Below are positions 29,440-39,003 of a stretch of 64,000 bases of DNA, piece after piece. The stretch is from Gallibacterium melopsittaci. GTDB lineage: Bacteria; Pseudomonadota; Gammaproteobacteria; Enterobacterales; Pasteurellaceae. Position 1 is the first letter of the stretch. Each line of letters opens with the position of its first letter. The position numbers were made by a program, and so were the translations under genes. The DNA is taken from the NCBI RefSeq assembly GCF_042433085.1, contig NZ_JBHLWA010000049.1:62001-126000 (forward strand), written 5' to 3'. The notes under the pieces are model-generated. The model did no database searches, was not told where the DNA came from, and worked only from the letters and a program-made list of their open reading frames with translations.

Positions 29440-30054
29440 TTATCTAGATTGGATACCTAGCCCTAATAAAGTTTCTCGCTTTAACTGCGGAAACCAAATA
29501 ACAGGTTCAGGTTTTTCAGGATGTTCCGCTAAAAACTTCTCCATCCACACCATGTTGTACCAAGTGCCAAATTTATAGCCACATTTACGAAACTCACCCA
29601 CTAAGCGATAACCTAAATGGTGATGGAAGTCTGCACTATTCTTTGTCAAATATTGATCTTCTTTTTCTGGATAACCGATACAGGCATTTAAGTTATAAAT
29701 ATGTTGTGCTTTAGAAATGTTCTCGATTGCCGTATAAAGTTTCTTACCTAAACCAGATTTTATTTGCGTTTCTTTCAAATAAATCGTTGTTTCAACTGCC
29801 CAATCATAAGCTGCACGACCTACAAATGCGCTAGTATAAGCATAACCCACAATTTCACCTGCTCTTTCTGCCACAATATACGGATATTTGGTTAACGTTT
29901 TTTTCATTCTAGCTTGAAATTCCGCTAAACTCGGTACGTCATATTCAAATGTAATCGCTGTTTTTTCAACATAAGGGGCATAAATCGCTAAAATTGCAGG
30001 TGCATCGTCTAATGTTGCGACTCGAATAATAATATCGTCATTGTTATGTTGCAT
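29440..30054 (-). CDS. GNAT N-acetyltransferase (phosphinothricin-acetyltransferase-like)
   Basis: The 204-residue protein has a GNAT fold of the COG1247 type. IRVATLDDAPAILAIYAPYVE is at the N-terminus (residues 9-29), followed by AFVGRAAYDWAVETTIYL. The acetyl-CoA loop is in KSGLGKKLYTAIE and the C-terminal strand in LGYRLVGEFRKCGYKFGTWYNMVWMEK. Relatives acetylate amino groups of small molecules such as methionine sulfoximine or phosphinothricin. The natural substrate is not evident. AAGGATAAGAAA precedes the ATG. Confidence 0.85.
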   Translation of the reverse strand: MQHNNDDIIIRVATLDDAPAILAIYAPYVEKTAITFEYDVPSLAEFQARMKKTLTKYPYIVAERAGEIVGYAYTSAFVGRAAYDWAVETTIYLKETQIKSGLGKKLYTAIENISKAQHIYNLNACIGYPEKEDQYLTKNSADFHHHLGYRLVGEFRKCGYKFGTWYNMVWMEKFLAEHPEKPEPVIWFPQLKRETLLGLGIQSR

Positions 30055-30161
30055 TTTCTTATCCTTCTTATTTTTAAAACTATTCGATAATAGCTAGCCT
30101 AATAGCTTTTTTCAAATATCTGTAAAACAAATTTAATTGTTCTACTCCACCTCAAACCGCA

Positions 30162-30190
30162 TTTCATTCCATGGCAGTTGGCTCTATAAT
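30162..30190 (+). promoter_or_regulatory. Possible codBA promoter
   Basis: TATAAT at 30185-30190 lies 48 bases before the codB start, with TTTCAT (3 of 6 matches to TTGACA) 17 bases upstream. No clear PurR palindrome was seen. Confidence 0.4.
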
Positions 30191-30237
30191 AAGCAACGCA
30201 ACAACACACATCATCTATCATTTAAGGAGTGATCATT

Positions 30238-31458
30238 ATGTCAACTGACAACTATAGTCTGAAACCCGTTCCTGCCTCTGAACGTAAAGGAATAGTAGCC
30301 CTAACATTTGTTATGTTGGGGCTTACTTTTTTCTCTGCCAGTATGTGGACAGGCGGTACATTAGGCACATCCCTTACTTATCACAACTTTTTCCTTGCTG
30401 TGATTATTGGGAACTTAATGTTAGGCATTTACACCTCATTTCTCGGTTACATTGGTGCCAAAACAGGCTTAACTACCCATATTCTGGCACGTTATTCTTT
30501 CGGCGTAAAAGGATCTTGGCTACCTTCTGCTTTATTGGGCGGTACTCAAGTAGGTTGGTTTGGCGTTGGGGTTGCTATGTTTGCGATTCCTGTCAATAAA
30601 TTTACTGGAATTGATGTGAACTTATTGATCTTAATCTCTGGGGCATTAATGACAATTACTGTCTTTTTTGGTATTTCAGCATTAACCGCTCTCTCAGTGA
30701 TTGCCGTGCCTTCTATCGCTTTACTCGGTGGTTATTCAGTTTATTTAGCCATTCATGATGCTGGCGGACTAGCAACCTTACAGCAATTAATGCCAAAAGA
30801 GCCAATGTCTCTCTCAGTAGCTATTACCTTAGTTGTTGGTTCTTTTATTAGTGCAGGTACATTAACCGCTGATTTTGTACGCTTTGGCAAACAAGCCAAA
30901 TATACGGTTTTAGTTACTATGATTGCTTTCTTCTTAGGTAACTCACTAATGTTTATATTTGGTGCTGCTGGTGCAGCAGTAAAAGGTATGGCAGATATTT
31001 CTGATGTTATGGTGGCACAAGGTTTATTACTGCCTGCAATTATTGTTTTGGGATTAAATATTTGGACAACAAACGATAATGCTCTCTACGCTTCTGGTTT
31101 GGGCTTTGCCAATATTACTGGCGTGAGTAGCCGAATTTTATCTGTTATTAATGGGATTGTTGGTACCTTATGTGCATTATGGCTATACAATAACTTCGTT
31201 GGTTGGTTAACCTTCTTATCAGCAGCGATTCCACCTATTGGCGGTATCCTAATTGCCGACTACTTAACCCGTCGCCATGCTTATCAAAATTTTGAACAAG
31301 CACATTTTGTCAATATTAACTGGGCAGCAATTGTCGCAGTCGGTGTTGGAGTAGCTTGTGGTAAATTCTTACCCGGTATTATTCCTGTGAATGCGGTAAT
31401 CAGTGGTGCGATTGCTTACCTTGTATTAAATCCATTATTACGTAAAAAATTCGCTTAA
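30238..31458 (+). CDS. codB: Cytosine permease
   Basis: The 406-residue NCS1-family inner-membrane transporter has about 12 hydrophobic segments. It starts MSTDNYSLKPVPASERKGI, with AFVMLGLTFFSASMWTGG-like TFVMLGLTFFSASMWTGG in the first helix region. LGLNIWTTNDNALYASGLGF and PIGGILIADYLTRR come later, all typical of CodB. AAGGAG 8 bases before ATG 30238 decides the start over the in-frame upstream codon. It imports cytosine for CodA, encoded 29 bases downstream. Confidence 0.95.
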   Translation: MSTDNYSLKPVPASERKGIVALTFVMLGLTFFSASMWTGGTLGTSLTYHNFFLAVIIGNLMLGIYTSFLGYIGAKTGLTTHILARYSFGVKGSWLPSALLGGTQVGWFGVGVAMFAIPVNKFTGIDVNLLILISGALMTITVFFGISALTALSVIAVPSIALLGGYSVYLAIHDAGGLATLQQLMPKEPMSLSVAITLVVGSFISAGTLTADFVRFGKQAKYTVLVTMIAFFLGNSLMFIFGAAGAAVKGMADISDVMVAQGLLLPAIIVLGLNIWTTNDNALYASGLGFANITGVSSRILSVINGIVGTLCALWLYNNFVGWLTFLSAAIPPIGGILIADYLTRRHAYQNFEQAHFVNINWAAIVAVGVGVACGKFLPGIIPVNAVISGAIAYLVLNPLLRKKFA

Positions 31459-31487
31459 TTTCAGTTATATAAGAAAAGGAAATCAAG

Positions 31488-32750
31488 ATGTTAATCAAAA
31501 ATGCTCATCTACCAGATCGCCAAGGTCTATGGCAGTTATTCATAGAAAATGGCCGTATTCAACAAATTCTACCCAATGATGCACCAATCAATGTAACAAC
31601 AGAAGTATTAGATGCCGAAAATGGCATTATTTATCCGCCATTTATCGAACCACATATTCATTTAGATGCCACACAAACTGCTGGACAACCTAACTGGAAT
31701 CAATCTGGTACATTATTTGAGGGAATTGAACGTTGGGCCGAACGAAAATCTATGCTCAACCACGAAGATGTAAAACAACGTGCTTGGAAAACCTTAAAAT
31801 GGCAAATCGCAAATGGTGTGCAATTCGTTCGTACTCATGTGGATGTTTCCGATCCAACATTAACCGCTATGAAAGCAATGTTAGAGGTCAAAGCAGAAGT
31901 TGCTCCTTGGGTAGATTTACAAATTGTCGCCTTTCCACAAGAAGGTATCCTCTCTTACCCAAATGGTGAAGCGTTACTTGAACAAGCAATGGAAATGGGG
32001 GCTGATATCGTCGGTGGCATTCCACATTTTGAATTCACTCGTGAATATGGGGTGCAATCGATGCAAATCGCATTCGATATTGCACGCCGTTATCACAAAC
32101 CATTAGATATTCATTGCGATGAAATTGATGATGAGCAATCTCGTTTTGTTGAAACCGTTGCAGCCTTAGCGCTTAAATATGAAATGGGTGATCAAGTTAC
32201 TGCTAGCCATACGACTGCGATGCACTCTTATAATGGTGCCTATGCTTCTCGCCTATTCCGTTTATTAAAACTCTCTGGTATCAATTTTGTCGCTAATCCA
32301 TTAGTCAATATTCATCTACAAGGTCGTTTTGATACTTATCCTAAACGCCGAGGGATTACACGGGTGAAAGAGTTACTTGAAAATGGAATGAATGTCTGTT
32401 TTGGTCATGACGATGTATTCGATCCTTGGTATCCATTAGGTACAGCGAATATGTTACAAGTTTTACATATGGGATTACACGTTTGCCAATTAATGGGATA
32501 TGGTCAAATTAATAGTGGATTAAATTTAATCACCCACAATAGTGCCAAAACATTAGGAATTAAAGATTATGGCATTCTTGAAGGGCAAGTGGCTAATCTT
32601 GTGATCTTACCTGCTGAAAATGGTTTTGATGCAGTTCGCCGTCAGGTGCCAACTCGTTATTCCATTCGTCAAGGTAAATTAATTGCAGAAACCCAGTTAG
32701 CTCAAACAAAAATCCATTTAAGCCAACCAGAGCAAATCACTTATCGCTAA
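31488..32750 (+). CDS. codA: Cytosine deaminase
   Basis: The 420-residue amidohydrolase closely resembles E. coli CodA. Metal ligands are in EPHIHLDATQTAG (His-x-His). HCDEIDDEQSRFVETVA has a metal His and the catalytic Glu, TASHTTAMHS follows, and the C-terminal metal Asp is in CFGHDDVFDPWYP. It converts cytosine to uracil and ammonia. It forms an operon with codB for pyrimidine salvage. Confidence 0.97.
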   Translation: MLIKNAHLPDRQGLWQLFIENGRIQQILPNDAPINVTTEVLDAENGIIYPPFIEPHIHLDATQTAGQPNWNQSGTLFEGIERWAERKSMLNHEDVKQRAWKTLKWQIANGVQFVRTHVDVSDPTLTAMKAMLEVKAEVAPWVDLQIVAFPQEGILSYPNGEALLEQAMEMGADIVGGIPHFEFTREYGVQSMQIAFDIARRYHKPLDIHCDEIDDEQSRFVETVAALALKYEMGDQVTASHTTAMHSYNGAYASRLFRLLKLSGINFVANPLVNIHLQGRFDTYPKRRGITRVKELLENGMNVCFGHDDVFDPWYPLGTANMLQVLHMGLHVCQLMGYGQINSGLNLITHNSAKTLGIKDYGILEGQVANLVILPAENGFDAVRRQVPTRYSIRQGKLIAETQLAQTKIHLSQPEQITYR

Positions 32751-32762
32751 AACAGCAACAAC

Positions 32763-32800
32763 ACGCAATTTGATCATTTGGTCAAATTGCGTTTCTTCTG
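32763..32800 (+). terminator. Terminator after codA
   Basis: ACGCAATTTGA and TCAAATTGCGT form an 11-bp stem with an 8-base loop, followed by TTCTTCTGGTTTT. It ends the codBA unit. Confidence 0.75.
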
Positions 32801-32860
32801 GTTTTAGTATCTAATGGCAGCATTTATCACAACACCTTTCAATCATTTAAAGGAACACCT

Positions 32861-33301
32861 ATGGAAAAACAGAATGAATTACAACGTACTCTCGATTGGT
32901 TCAAAGAAGCAAAACCTCACCCAGAATTAAAAGATCTTTCCGTACAAATTGGCTGTCATTTTGAAGAAGTGGTCGAAATGTTAGATGCACTCGGTCATTC
33001 TGAAATGGCACATAATCTTGAAATTCTTGCCAATAGCTATAAACAAAATAAACAAGTAGAACGTTTAACCCAATTAACCCATGAACATAAAGTCGAAGTC
33101 CTAGATTCACTTGCTGATCAAGTTGTTACCGCAACTGGCGTTGCTTATATGGCAGGCTTTGACTTCTCCTCCGCTTTTGCTGAAGTCAACGACTCAAATT
33201 AGTCTAAATTTGAAGATGGCAAAGCTGTTTTTGATGAAAACGGCAAAATTAAAAAAGGTAAAAACTACTTTAAACCTGATTTGGAGAAGTTTGTTAAGTA
33301 A
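32861..33301 (+). pseudogene. MazG-like NTP pyrophosphohydrolase gene with in-frame amber codon
   Basis: The frame from ATG 32861 (AAAGGAAC upstream) encodes 113 residues (LDWFKEAKPHPELKDLSVQI, HFEEVVEMLDALGH, VEVLDSLADQVVTATGV), ending in EVNDSN at TAG 33200-33202. The same frame continues for 32 more codons to TAA 33299, giving SKFEDGKAVFDENGKIKKGK and FKPDLEKFV. That is the normal C-terminus of this family, where related proteins read EVNRSNWSKF. The amber replaces the Trp, so one base change (TGG to TAG) explains it. The truncated protein keeps the helical catalytic core and might still be active. The family hydrolyses non-canonical NTPs, which fits its place after codBA. Confidence 0.72.
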
Positions 33302-33302
33302 T

Positions 33303-33340
33303 AAAAAAAATCGCCTGAAGCATAACACATCAGGCGATTT
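33303..33340. terminator. Bidirectional terminator between MazG-like gene and autotransporter
   Basis: AAATCGCCTGA and TCAGGCGATTT make an 11-bp stem. The A-run before it gives a strong T-run on the minus strand after the autotransporter gene. Confidence 0.85.
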
Positions 33341-33360
33341 GGCTTTATAGAGAGCAACCT

Positions 33361-36300
33361 TTATTTAAACTGCCATGAAATCGCTAAACGAAGATTATAA
33401 GAACCTGCTCTTCCATGACCAAACTCTTTTTCGGCATCAATGAACACATTGGTTTTTTCACTTACATGAGCATTATAACCAACGCCAACCGCATACCACG
33501 TACCGCGAGTATTCCAGCTATTCTGATAAGCCCCTGTTCTGTCTTTCGCATTGAAGCTTCGTTTACCTAAAAATTCATGCAGAATATTGCCTTTCACATA
33601 AAGACGATTATCACCAGTTTCATCTAACCATCTGACAACATCCATACCTACACGGCCAATTAAACTCTTTGTATGACTAAGTTTCACTTCAATATCATTA
33701 CTGGTGCGATAATCCGCACTTGTCAAATACGCAAATTGTAATTGTGCTTGTGGTACGATATACCAACGTTTGTCATCATCGATAAATTTACGATAACCGT
33801 GTTCTGTGCTGGCACTCAAAAGATAATTCTTATAATCCCCTCGTCCCCATAATTGACCATTTCTCATCACGGCATCATAGTGATTATGTAAAGCACCTAT
33901 CCTTAACACGTTATCATTGTAATAACTGTCATCGCCCTCTTCATTCTGACGTTGGTTAGTGTTGTAAAGACTTAAAACGTATTTCTTTATCCGTCCTTTA
34001 CTGAACTCATTATCCAACGATGCTTTTGCATGACTATATGTGAAGCTTAAACCCCATTTCCGTTTCTTCTCCTCTTCATTACGACTAAATTTGTCATAAC
34101 CGATTTCATAGTCATTATTATTGAAGCTAAATACGCCTGATTGTGTTAAGCGTGTATGCGTTGCCCTTGCCCATGCGCCTTCTTTTTTGTCCAATAAAGA
34201 GTAAGCCCTTTCTCCCTCACGTTTGGTATAGGTATCTAACATAAAACCATAATAGGCTGTAGCATCAAACATATCACCAATGTCAGTTGTATTTCGGCTT
34301 GGATGATTATCACGAGATTTCACTAAATAGACATTTTGGCTTCCTGCACCACCATATTCCTGACTATATACATCCCCCGCTTTCTCTTGTGTCATCTCTT
34401 GACCGTTAAATGCTTGGTTATACTCCACTGTATTATCTGGGTCTGTTGCTTGGTCCGAATACTCCACTCTTAAGGCTTGTCTAAAGAGGCGATCTTCTGT
34501 GGTGGCATATACCTTACCATTAACAAACTCATTCTGTGATCGTTGTACCGTCGCAAAGCGTAGCCTATCACCATAATCCATGCTATTGACCACCTCTGGA
34601 AGATTCTTAATCACCACATCTTGCGGTGTTGCTGTTCCCTCCTTGACATATAACATATCACTATGAACGCCGTCTTTATTTAATTGCATAAGGAAACGAT
34701 TTGCTCCTGCCAATTTATCAATATGAAGAGCACGACCTTCTGTTTGGCTATTGAGATCAACCGTTCCTTCTCCGCCTAATTGACTTACCCAACTCTGCCC
34801 TGTCATCATCCAAAGCGAATCTTTTGCTAGATTAAGATTAACAGTACCAGCACTATTTGCTATTGCGGCTGGATTTAAAGAGTCCTGAATCATAGGGAAT
34901 AAAGCATTATGCTGTGCATTCGCAAAGGCATTAAAGTTATCTATACGCCCCTCAAGGTAACTATTCGGGGTAAGATTTAATGCCACCAAACCACCATTAA
35001 TCGCTTGGGAATCCCCTTTCATCAATAAGGTACTACCGTGTGACTTCACCTCAATCTGTCCATTATCAGCCCACATATGGCCTTGTATACGACTAGATTG
35101 TGAGTAATTTAACTGCACTTGACCTGCCGAAAAAGCAACCGCTGCCACAGGTGCCGCAATATTCAGTTCCCCTTCAATACTCGCTACCCCCTCATAGCTA
35201 CTTCTGACGGCTGTTTTGGATGCTAACACGGTATTATGAGGTGCTACTAACTCAATGTGTGCTTTAGTATTCGCACTCACACCGATGTTCGCACCCGTCA
35301 GTTGGTTACGCTCTTGTGCTTCCAAGACAATACGGCTTTCATCTCTTGCAGATGCCCCATAATGTTTCAAATGCTCCGTATTTTCGGGAAGCGTTTGCTG
35401 AATAATATTATTTTTAGCACGAAGAGTAAGCATAGACCCCTTATCAGAAGCAAAAGCCCCTGTCGTTCCTTCACCCCTAAGATAATCTTCTCTTTGTTTC
35501 AACACGGGTGAGGCATTAATAATGGCTAAATCTTGGCTATCACCAGAGAGTTCAATAATATTATTCCCATTCGGGGCATTAAGGGTAAGTGATTGTTGAT
35601 TCGACGTAGACGTAATAATATCAGGCTTAACTTCAAGTCCCCGAGAACCTAGCATCGCATTTTTCACGATGACGTGATTATCACCAGTACTAGCTAGCAA
35701 CTCGGTAGAGGATTCGGAACCTGTGAAGATACCTGTTTGGATGGTTGGATTTCCTCCAATGCTAATCCTATTTTCTTTAGCATTCAATTTGAGCGTACTG
35801 TTGCCACTGTTATGAAGACCAATACGATAAACCAACTTGCTATCAAGCAATGGCATTTGCGGAGTATTAATATCTGGATTGATAACCGTAATAAGATTTC
35901 GTCCCTGCTCTGCGGATAAAAGCACCTTGCTCTCATGCTGAGATACCACACCATAAACCTCACCATGAACACGTAACTGCATATCCACCGTGTTATCCCC
36001 TGCAGAAGCAATCAGCTGAGCTGTAGCACCTGCTATCCCTTTACCAGCTTTATCTACACCTGTAGCAAGCACCCCAATGGATTGCAAAGTATGTGTATTA
36101 CGAAGAACACCATCCGTACTTTGATACCCTAACCCTAAGCCACTGCCTTCACTATATAACTGGATAGTATTGGCTTTTGCCGAAAGTTTTACCTCATTAC
36201 CACGCCAAGCCGTTATACCACGATAGAGGGATTTGATATTCCTTAAATCTTCTGGCAGCGCTTGATTAAGGAGCAAAGTCGCTGAGAGGTGATTAATCCC

Positions 36301-38532
36301 ATTGGGTGCACTTAAAGTAACATTGCTACCCTGAGCTTTAATTAAGTTACCCTCAGTTCCTTGGGTAGGCGTAGAATTAACAGAAGTTTGATGGGTAATA
36401 AAGTTACCTGCTTCTGTTGCCGTCAGTTGAATACCGCCACTTGTAAAATCAGCATCAAAAGTCTTAACTACAATACCATTCCATGCATTAGCATTGACAG
36501 AAAGATGGTTTTCTGCTGCCTCAAGCTCAATAGTACCTCTTCCATCACTAGACAAACCATATACTGAAGATTTCATCGTATCTTTTGCAATACCCTCTTC
36601 TTTACCAATAATAAGCTGATTAAACCGACTTGCCTTAAAGGTAGATTTCCCTCCAGCCGTGCTGAGAATACCGTATATATTGCCCCCTCCACTTTGAGAC
36701 GTATCAAACTGCGTATCACTGCTGATGGTGAATTGGTTGTCCCCTGCTGTAGCTGTAATATTAATCGTTCCAGCACTACTCGATACACCATATCGTGTAC
36801 GTACATTAGGTGTATCCAATAAGAAGTTATTCACTTTCCCCTCCACCTCGATAGTGCCTTGTACACCACTTGTCCTATACCCGTACACCGTTGGAATCAC
36901 TCCAGAATCGGATTCAGTTGCTTGTTCATCTCTGCTTATGATGAGACTATTGATACCTTTAGCAACCAAACGGACATCTCCTTTGTTAGCAAAGACACCA
37001 TATAACAATTTAGAGGCGCGATTATCCATCTTTAATAAATTGTCTTGCGTTGCAATCAGTTCCACTCGGTTCATTGATGTAGGATTACTTGACTTTGCGA
37101 CTATCAAATACTTCTCATCCGTCGATGCTCCCTCAACACTAATACGGTTATTCGTAGCACTTAGTGTGACAATACCTCCTTCAGTTCCTGAGTAGTCACT
37201 AGCAAAAATACCCCCAAAAACTTGCATGTTTACAGGTGAATTATTGGTAAAGGTAATGATATTATCCTTTGCCGTCTCCAAAGTGACTGTATTCCCATAA
37301 TTGAGAATTCCTAGACGATATGGACTATTTTTCGCCACTGTAGATAAACTATCAGTAATAGTTATGTTTTCTTGGGTTTTCAACACAACAGAAGCACTCA
37401 GTCCAGTGACCTCTATATGTTCACTGTTAATATTCTTTTTACTCATAAGGGCAATTAATGCGTTCGCTCCAACAGCAGATATATATCCTGTTCGTATATC
37501 TCCATTTCCCTTACTATCAAGTGTAATTGATGCGTTCGCTCCACTAGCAAATATATATCCTGTTTGTATATCTCCATTTCCCTTACTATCAAGTGTAATT
37601 GATGCGTTCGCTCCACCAGCAAATATATATCCTGTTTGTATATCTCCATTTCCCTTACTATCAAGTGTAATTGATGCGTTCGCTCCACCAGCAGATATAT
37701 ATCCTGTTTGTATATCTCCATTTCCCTTACTATCAAGTGTAATTGATGCGTTCGCTCCAACAGCAGATATATATCCTGTTTGTATACCTCCCTCTCCCTG
37801 GCTATTGTCAAGCTTAACCGAGGATCCCTTCCCTGAGGCAAAGATATAATCACTGCTAATCTTCTGCTTACTTGTAAGGATAACTGATGTGCCCTCTCCA
37901 ACCGTAGTTATAGATCCTACCTGTATACCCTTCTCACCCACATTATTATCAAGTGTAATTGACGCATTCTTTCCAGACGCAGACAGTCTCCCTACTTTTA
38001 TACTTCCTTCTCCCTCATGATTATCAAGTATAACCCTGGCTTCCTCTCCGTAAGCAGAAATATCACCACTGTTAATCTTTTGCTGACTTTTAAGATTAAC
38101 TTGTGCATTACCCCAAATTAGAATTGAATTATCAAGTTGAATGTCTCCCTTACTTTCTATCGCAACATTGGCATTCTGCATACTTATCTTATTCTTAAGG
38201 TCAACACCTCCTTCATGACTTTTCAATACAATGCTCTTTTTCGGTAAGCCAGTACTTGTGTCATATATACTGTGACTTCCTTCTAGATTAATATCCCCCT
38301 CTGCTTCAATCTTAATCGCTTGCTCACTATTCTCATCCGACATAGCAACAGCCTTGCCACCTCTTACTACAATAGAAATACCACCATTGCTATTTGTGAC
38401 TATATTCTTGTCTAACTTATTTTCTACGGTTTTTGTAATAGTCACATCCCCTGCCCAAACAGGACTGGATAAACAACTTACTAATACTGTTGCAATAATA
38501 GAAAGTTTAAATTTTTGTGTGCGTTTTTTCAT
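33361..38532 (-). CDS. Large type V autotransporter (surface protein)
   Basis: The 1723-residue protein has a signal peptide (27 residues, ending SSPVWA). The passenger is long, low in Cys and rich in Asn/Gly/Ser/Thr, as expected of a beta-helix. The last ~270 residues form a C-terminal beta-barrel (GAWARATHTRLTQ, KKRKWGLSFTYSHAKASL, TWYAVGVGYNAHVSEKTNVF) ending LRLAISWQFK. Near residues 240-360 there are five tandem 24-residue repeats (SITLDSKGNGDIQTGYI...). The family exports its passenger to the cell surface, often as an adhesin. No protease or other catalytic domain is seen. The ATG is 9 bases after the stop of a repeat-bearing small ORF, and its RBS (TAAGGA) overlaps that stop. Confidence 0.9.
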   Translation of the reverse strand: MKKRTQKFKLSIIATVLVSCLSSPVWAGDVTITKTVENKLDKNIVTNSNGGISIVVRGGKAVAMSDENSEQAIKIEAEGDINLEGSHSIYDTSTGLPKKSIVLKSHEGGVDLKNKISMQNANVAIESKGDIQLDNSILIWGNAQVNLKSQQKINSGDISAYGEEARVILDNHEGEGSIKVGRLSASGKNASITLDNNVGEKGIQVGSITTVGEGTSVILTSKQKISSDYIFASGKGSSVKLDNSQGEGGIQTGYISAVGANASITLDSKGNGDIQTGYISAGGANASITLDSKGNGDIQTGYIFAGGANASITLDSKGNGDIQTGYIFASGANASITLDSKGNGDIRTGYISAVGANALIALMSKKNINSEHIEVTGLSASVVLKTQENITITDSLSTVAKNSPYRLGILNYGNTVTLETAKDNIITFTNNSPVNMQVFGGIFASDYSGTEGGIVTLSATNNRISVEGASTDEKYLIVAKSSNPTSMNRVELIATQDNLLKMDNRASKLLYGVFANKGDVRLVAKGINSLIISRDEQATESDSGVIPTVYGYRTSGVQGTIEVEGKVNNFLLDTPNVRTRYGVSSSAGTINITATAGDNQFTISSDTQFDTSQSGGGNIYGILSTAGGKSTFKASRFNQLIIGKEEGIAKDTMKSSVYGLSSDGRGTIELEAAENHLSVNANAWNGIVVKTFDADFTSGGIQLTATEAGNFITHQTSVNSTPTQGTEGNLIKAQGSNVTLSAPNGINHLSATLLLNQALPEDLRNIKSLYRGITAWRGNEVKLSAKANTIQLYSEGSGLGLGYQSTDGVLRNTHTLQSIGVLATGVDKAGKGIAGATAQLIASAGDNTVDMQLRVHGEVYGVVSQHESKVLLSAEQGRNLITVINPDINTPQMPLLDSKLVYRIGLHNSGNSTLKLNAKENRISIGGNPTIQTGIFTGSESSTELLASTGDNHVIVKNAMLGSRGLEVKPDIITSTSNQQSLTLNAPNGNNIIELSGDSQDLAIINASPVLKQREDYLRGEGTTGAFASDKGSMLTLRAKNNIIQQTLPENTEHLKHYGASARDESRIVLEAQERNQLTGANIGVSANTKAHIELVAPHNTVLASKTAVRSSYEGVASIEGELNIAAPVAAVAFSAGQVQLNYSQSSRIQGHMWADNGQIEVKSHGSTLLMKGDSQAINGGLVALNLTPNSYLEGRIDNFNAFANAQHNALFPMIQDSLNPAAIANSAGTVNLNLAKDSLWMMTGQSWVSQLGGEGTVDLNSQTEGRALHIDKLAGANRFLMQLNKDGVHSDMLYVKEGTATPQDVVIKNLPEVVNSMDYGDRLRFATVQRSQNEFVNGKVYATTEDRLFRQALRVEYSDQATDPDNTVEYNQAFNGQEMTQEKAGDVYSQEYGGAGSQNVYLVKSRDNHPSRNTTDIGDMFDATAYYGFMLDTYTKREGERAYSLLDKKEGAWARATHTRLTQSGVFSFNNNDYEIGYDKFSRNEEEKKRKWGLSFTYSHAKASLDNEFSKGRIKKYVLSLYNTNQRQNEEGDDSYYNDNVLRIGALHNHYDAVMRNGQLWGRGDYKNYLLSASTEHGYRKFIDDDKRWYIVPQAQLQFAYLTSADYRTSNDIEVKLSHTKSLIGRVGMDVVRWLDETGDNRLYVKGNILHEFLGKRSFNAKDRTGAYQNSWNTRGTWYAVGVGYNAHVSEKTNVFIDAEKEFGHGRAGSYNLRLAISWQFK
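37453..37812 (-). repeat. Five tandem 72-bp repeats in the autotransporter passenger
   Basis: Near-identical 72-bp units begin at 37453, 37525, 37597, 37669 and 37741. Each encodes 24 residues with the core ITLDSKGNGDIQTGYI. Copies differ at a few bases, mainly at Ser/Phe and Val/Gly positions. Copy-number change would keep the frame and alter passenger length. Confidence 0.92.
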
Positions 38533-38541
38533 AATATGTCC

Positions 38542-38976
38542 TTAATATGTAGTGAAGAAAGTATGGATAACTAAATTGCGTGAAGCGCTAATTGAGCTAT
38601 CAAAGGCATACACAGATAATAGGCGACCATCTATTGACCCATATGTGCCAATAGTTTGAAAACAAGGGAATGATAAAAATTCTGTATCTGGGGAAGGAGG
38701 AATTAAGTTATCAAAATTTCGATGATTCAATGCAGTTAACGCATTGTTGAGATAGTTATTACTGACTGACTGACTGACTGACTGACTGACTGACTGACTG
38801 ACTGACTGACTGACTGACTGACTGACTGACTGACTGACTGACTGACTGACTGACTGACTGACTGACTGACTGACTGACTGACTGACTGACTGACTGACTG
38901 ACTGACTAGCAAAATTATCTAAGCCCGTCCTCCACTCCGTCAAGCCTTTATCAATATATTGAAGTTTTATTGCCAT
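38542..38976 (-). CDS. Repeat-containing small ORF upstream of the autotransporter (phase-variable leader ORF)
   Basis: ATG 38976 (AGAGG 6 bases upstream) starts a 144-residue ORF: MAIKLQYIDKGLTEWRTGL, then a long (SVSQ)n stretch encoded by the tetranucleotide tract, then about 70 residues ending VIHTFFTTY. The stop TAA is 9 bases before the autotransporter ATG, and its last bases form that gene's Shine-Dalgarno sequence. I recognise no domain in it. In the present repeat number the frame is open to the stop. In the other two frames translation would end just after the tract (CAG TAA, or TAA after 8 codons). It may act as a translational switch for the autotransporter rather than as a functional protein. 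Confidence 0.6.
   Translation of the reverse strand: MAIKLQYIDKGLTEWRTGLDNFASQSVSQSVSQSVSQSVSQSVSQSVSQSVSQSVSQSVSQSVSQSVSQSVSNNYLNNALTALNHRNFDNLIPPSPDTEFLSFPCFQTIGTYGSIDGRLLSVYAFDSSISASRNLVIHTFFTTY
38761..38907. repeat. Tetranucleotide tract (ACTG)36.75
   Basis: The tract is an uninterrupted 147-base run, read as CAGT/AGTC on the coding strand. Tracts of this type mediate slipped-strand phase variation in Haemophilus and relatives; AGTC repeats occur in H. influenzae modA. The length is far beyond chance, so the tract is expected to be highly mutable. Confidence 0.97.
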
Positions 38977-39003
38977 AAGATACCTCTCTTCATAAAAGGT
39001 CAA

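Noticed and set aside
37455..37901. A 148-residue alternative ORF with repeats in the autotransporter region
   Set aside because: It is a shadow of the 72-bp repeats in another frame of the same strand and has no RBS.
38761..38907. The ACTG tract as part of the autotransporter coding sequence
   Set aside because: The autotransporter has its own signal peptide and start at 38532, downstream of the tract and after an in-frame stop of the small ORF.
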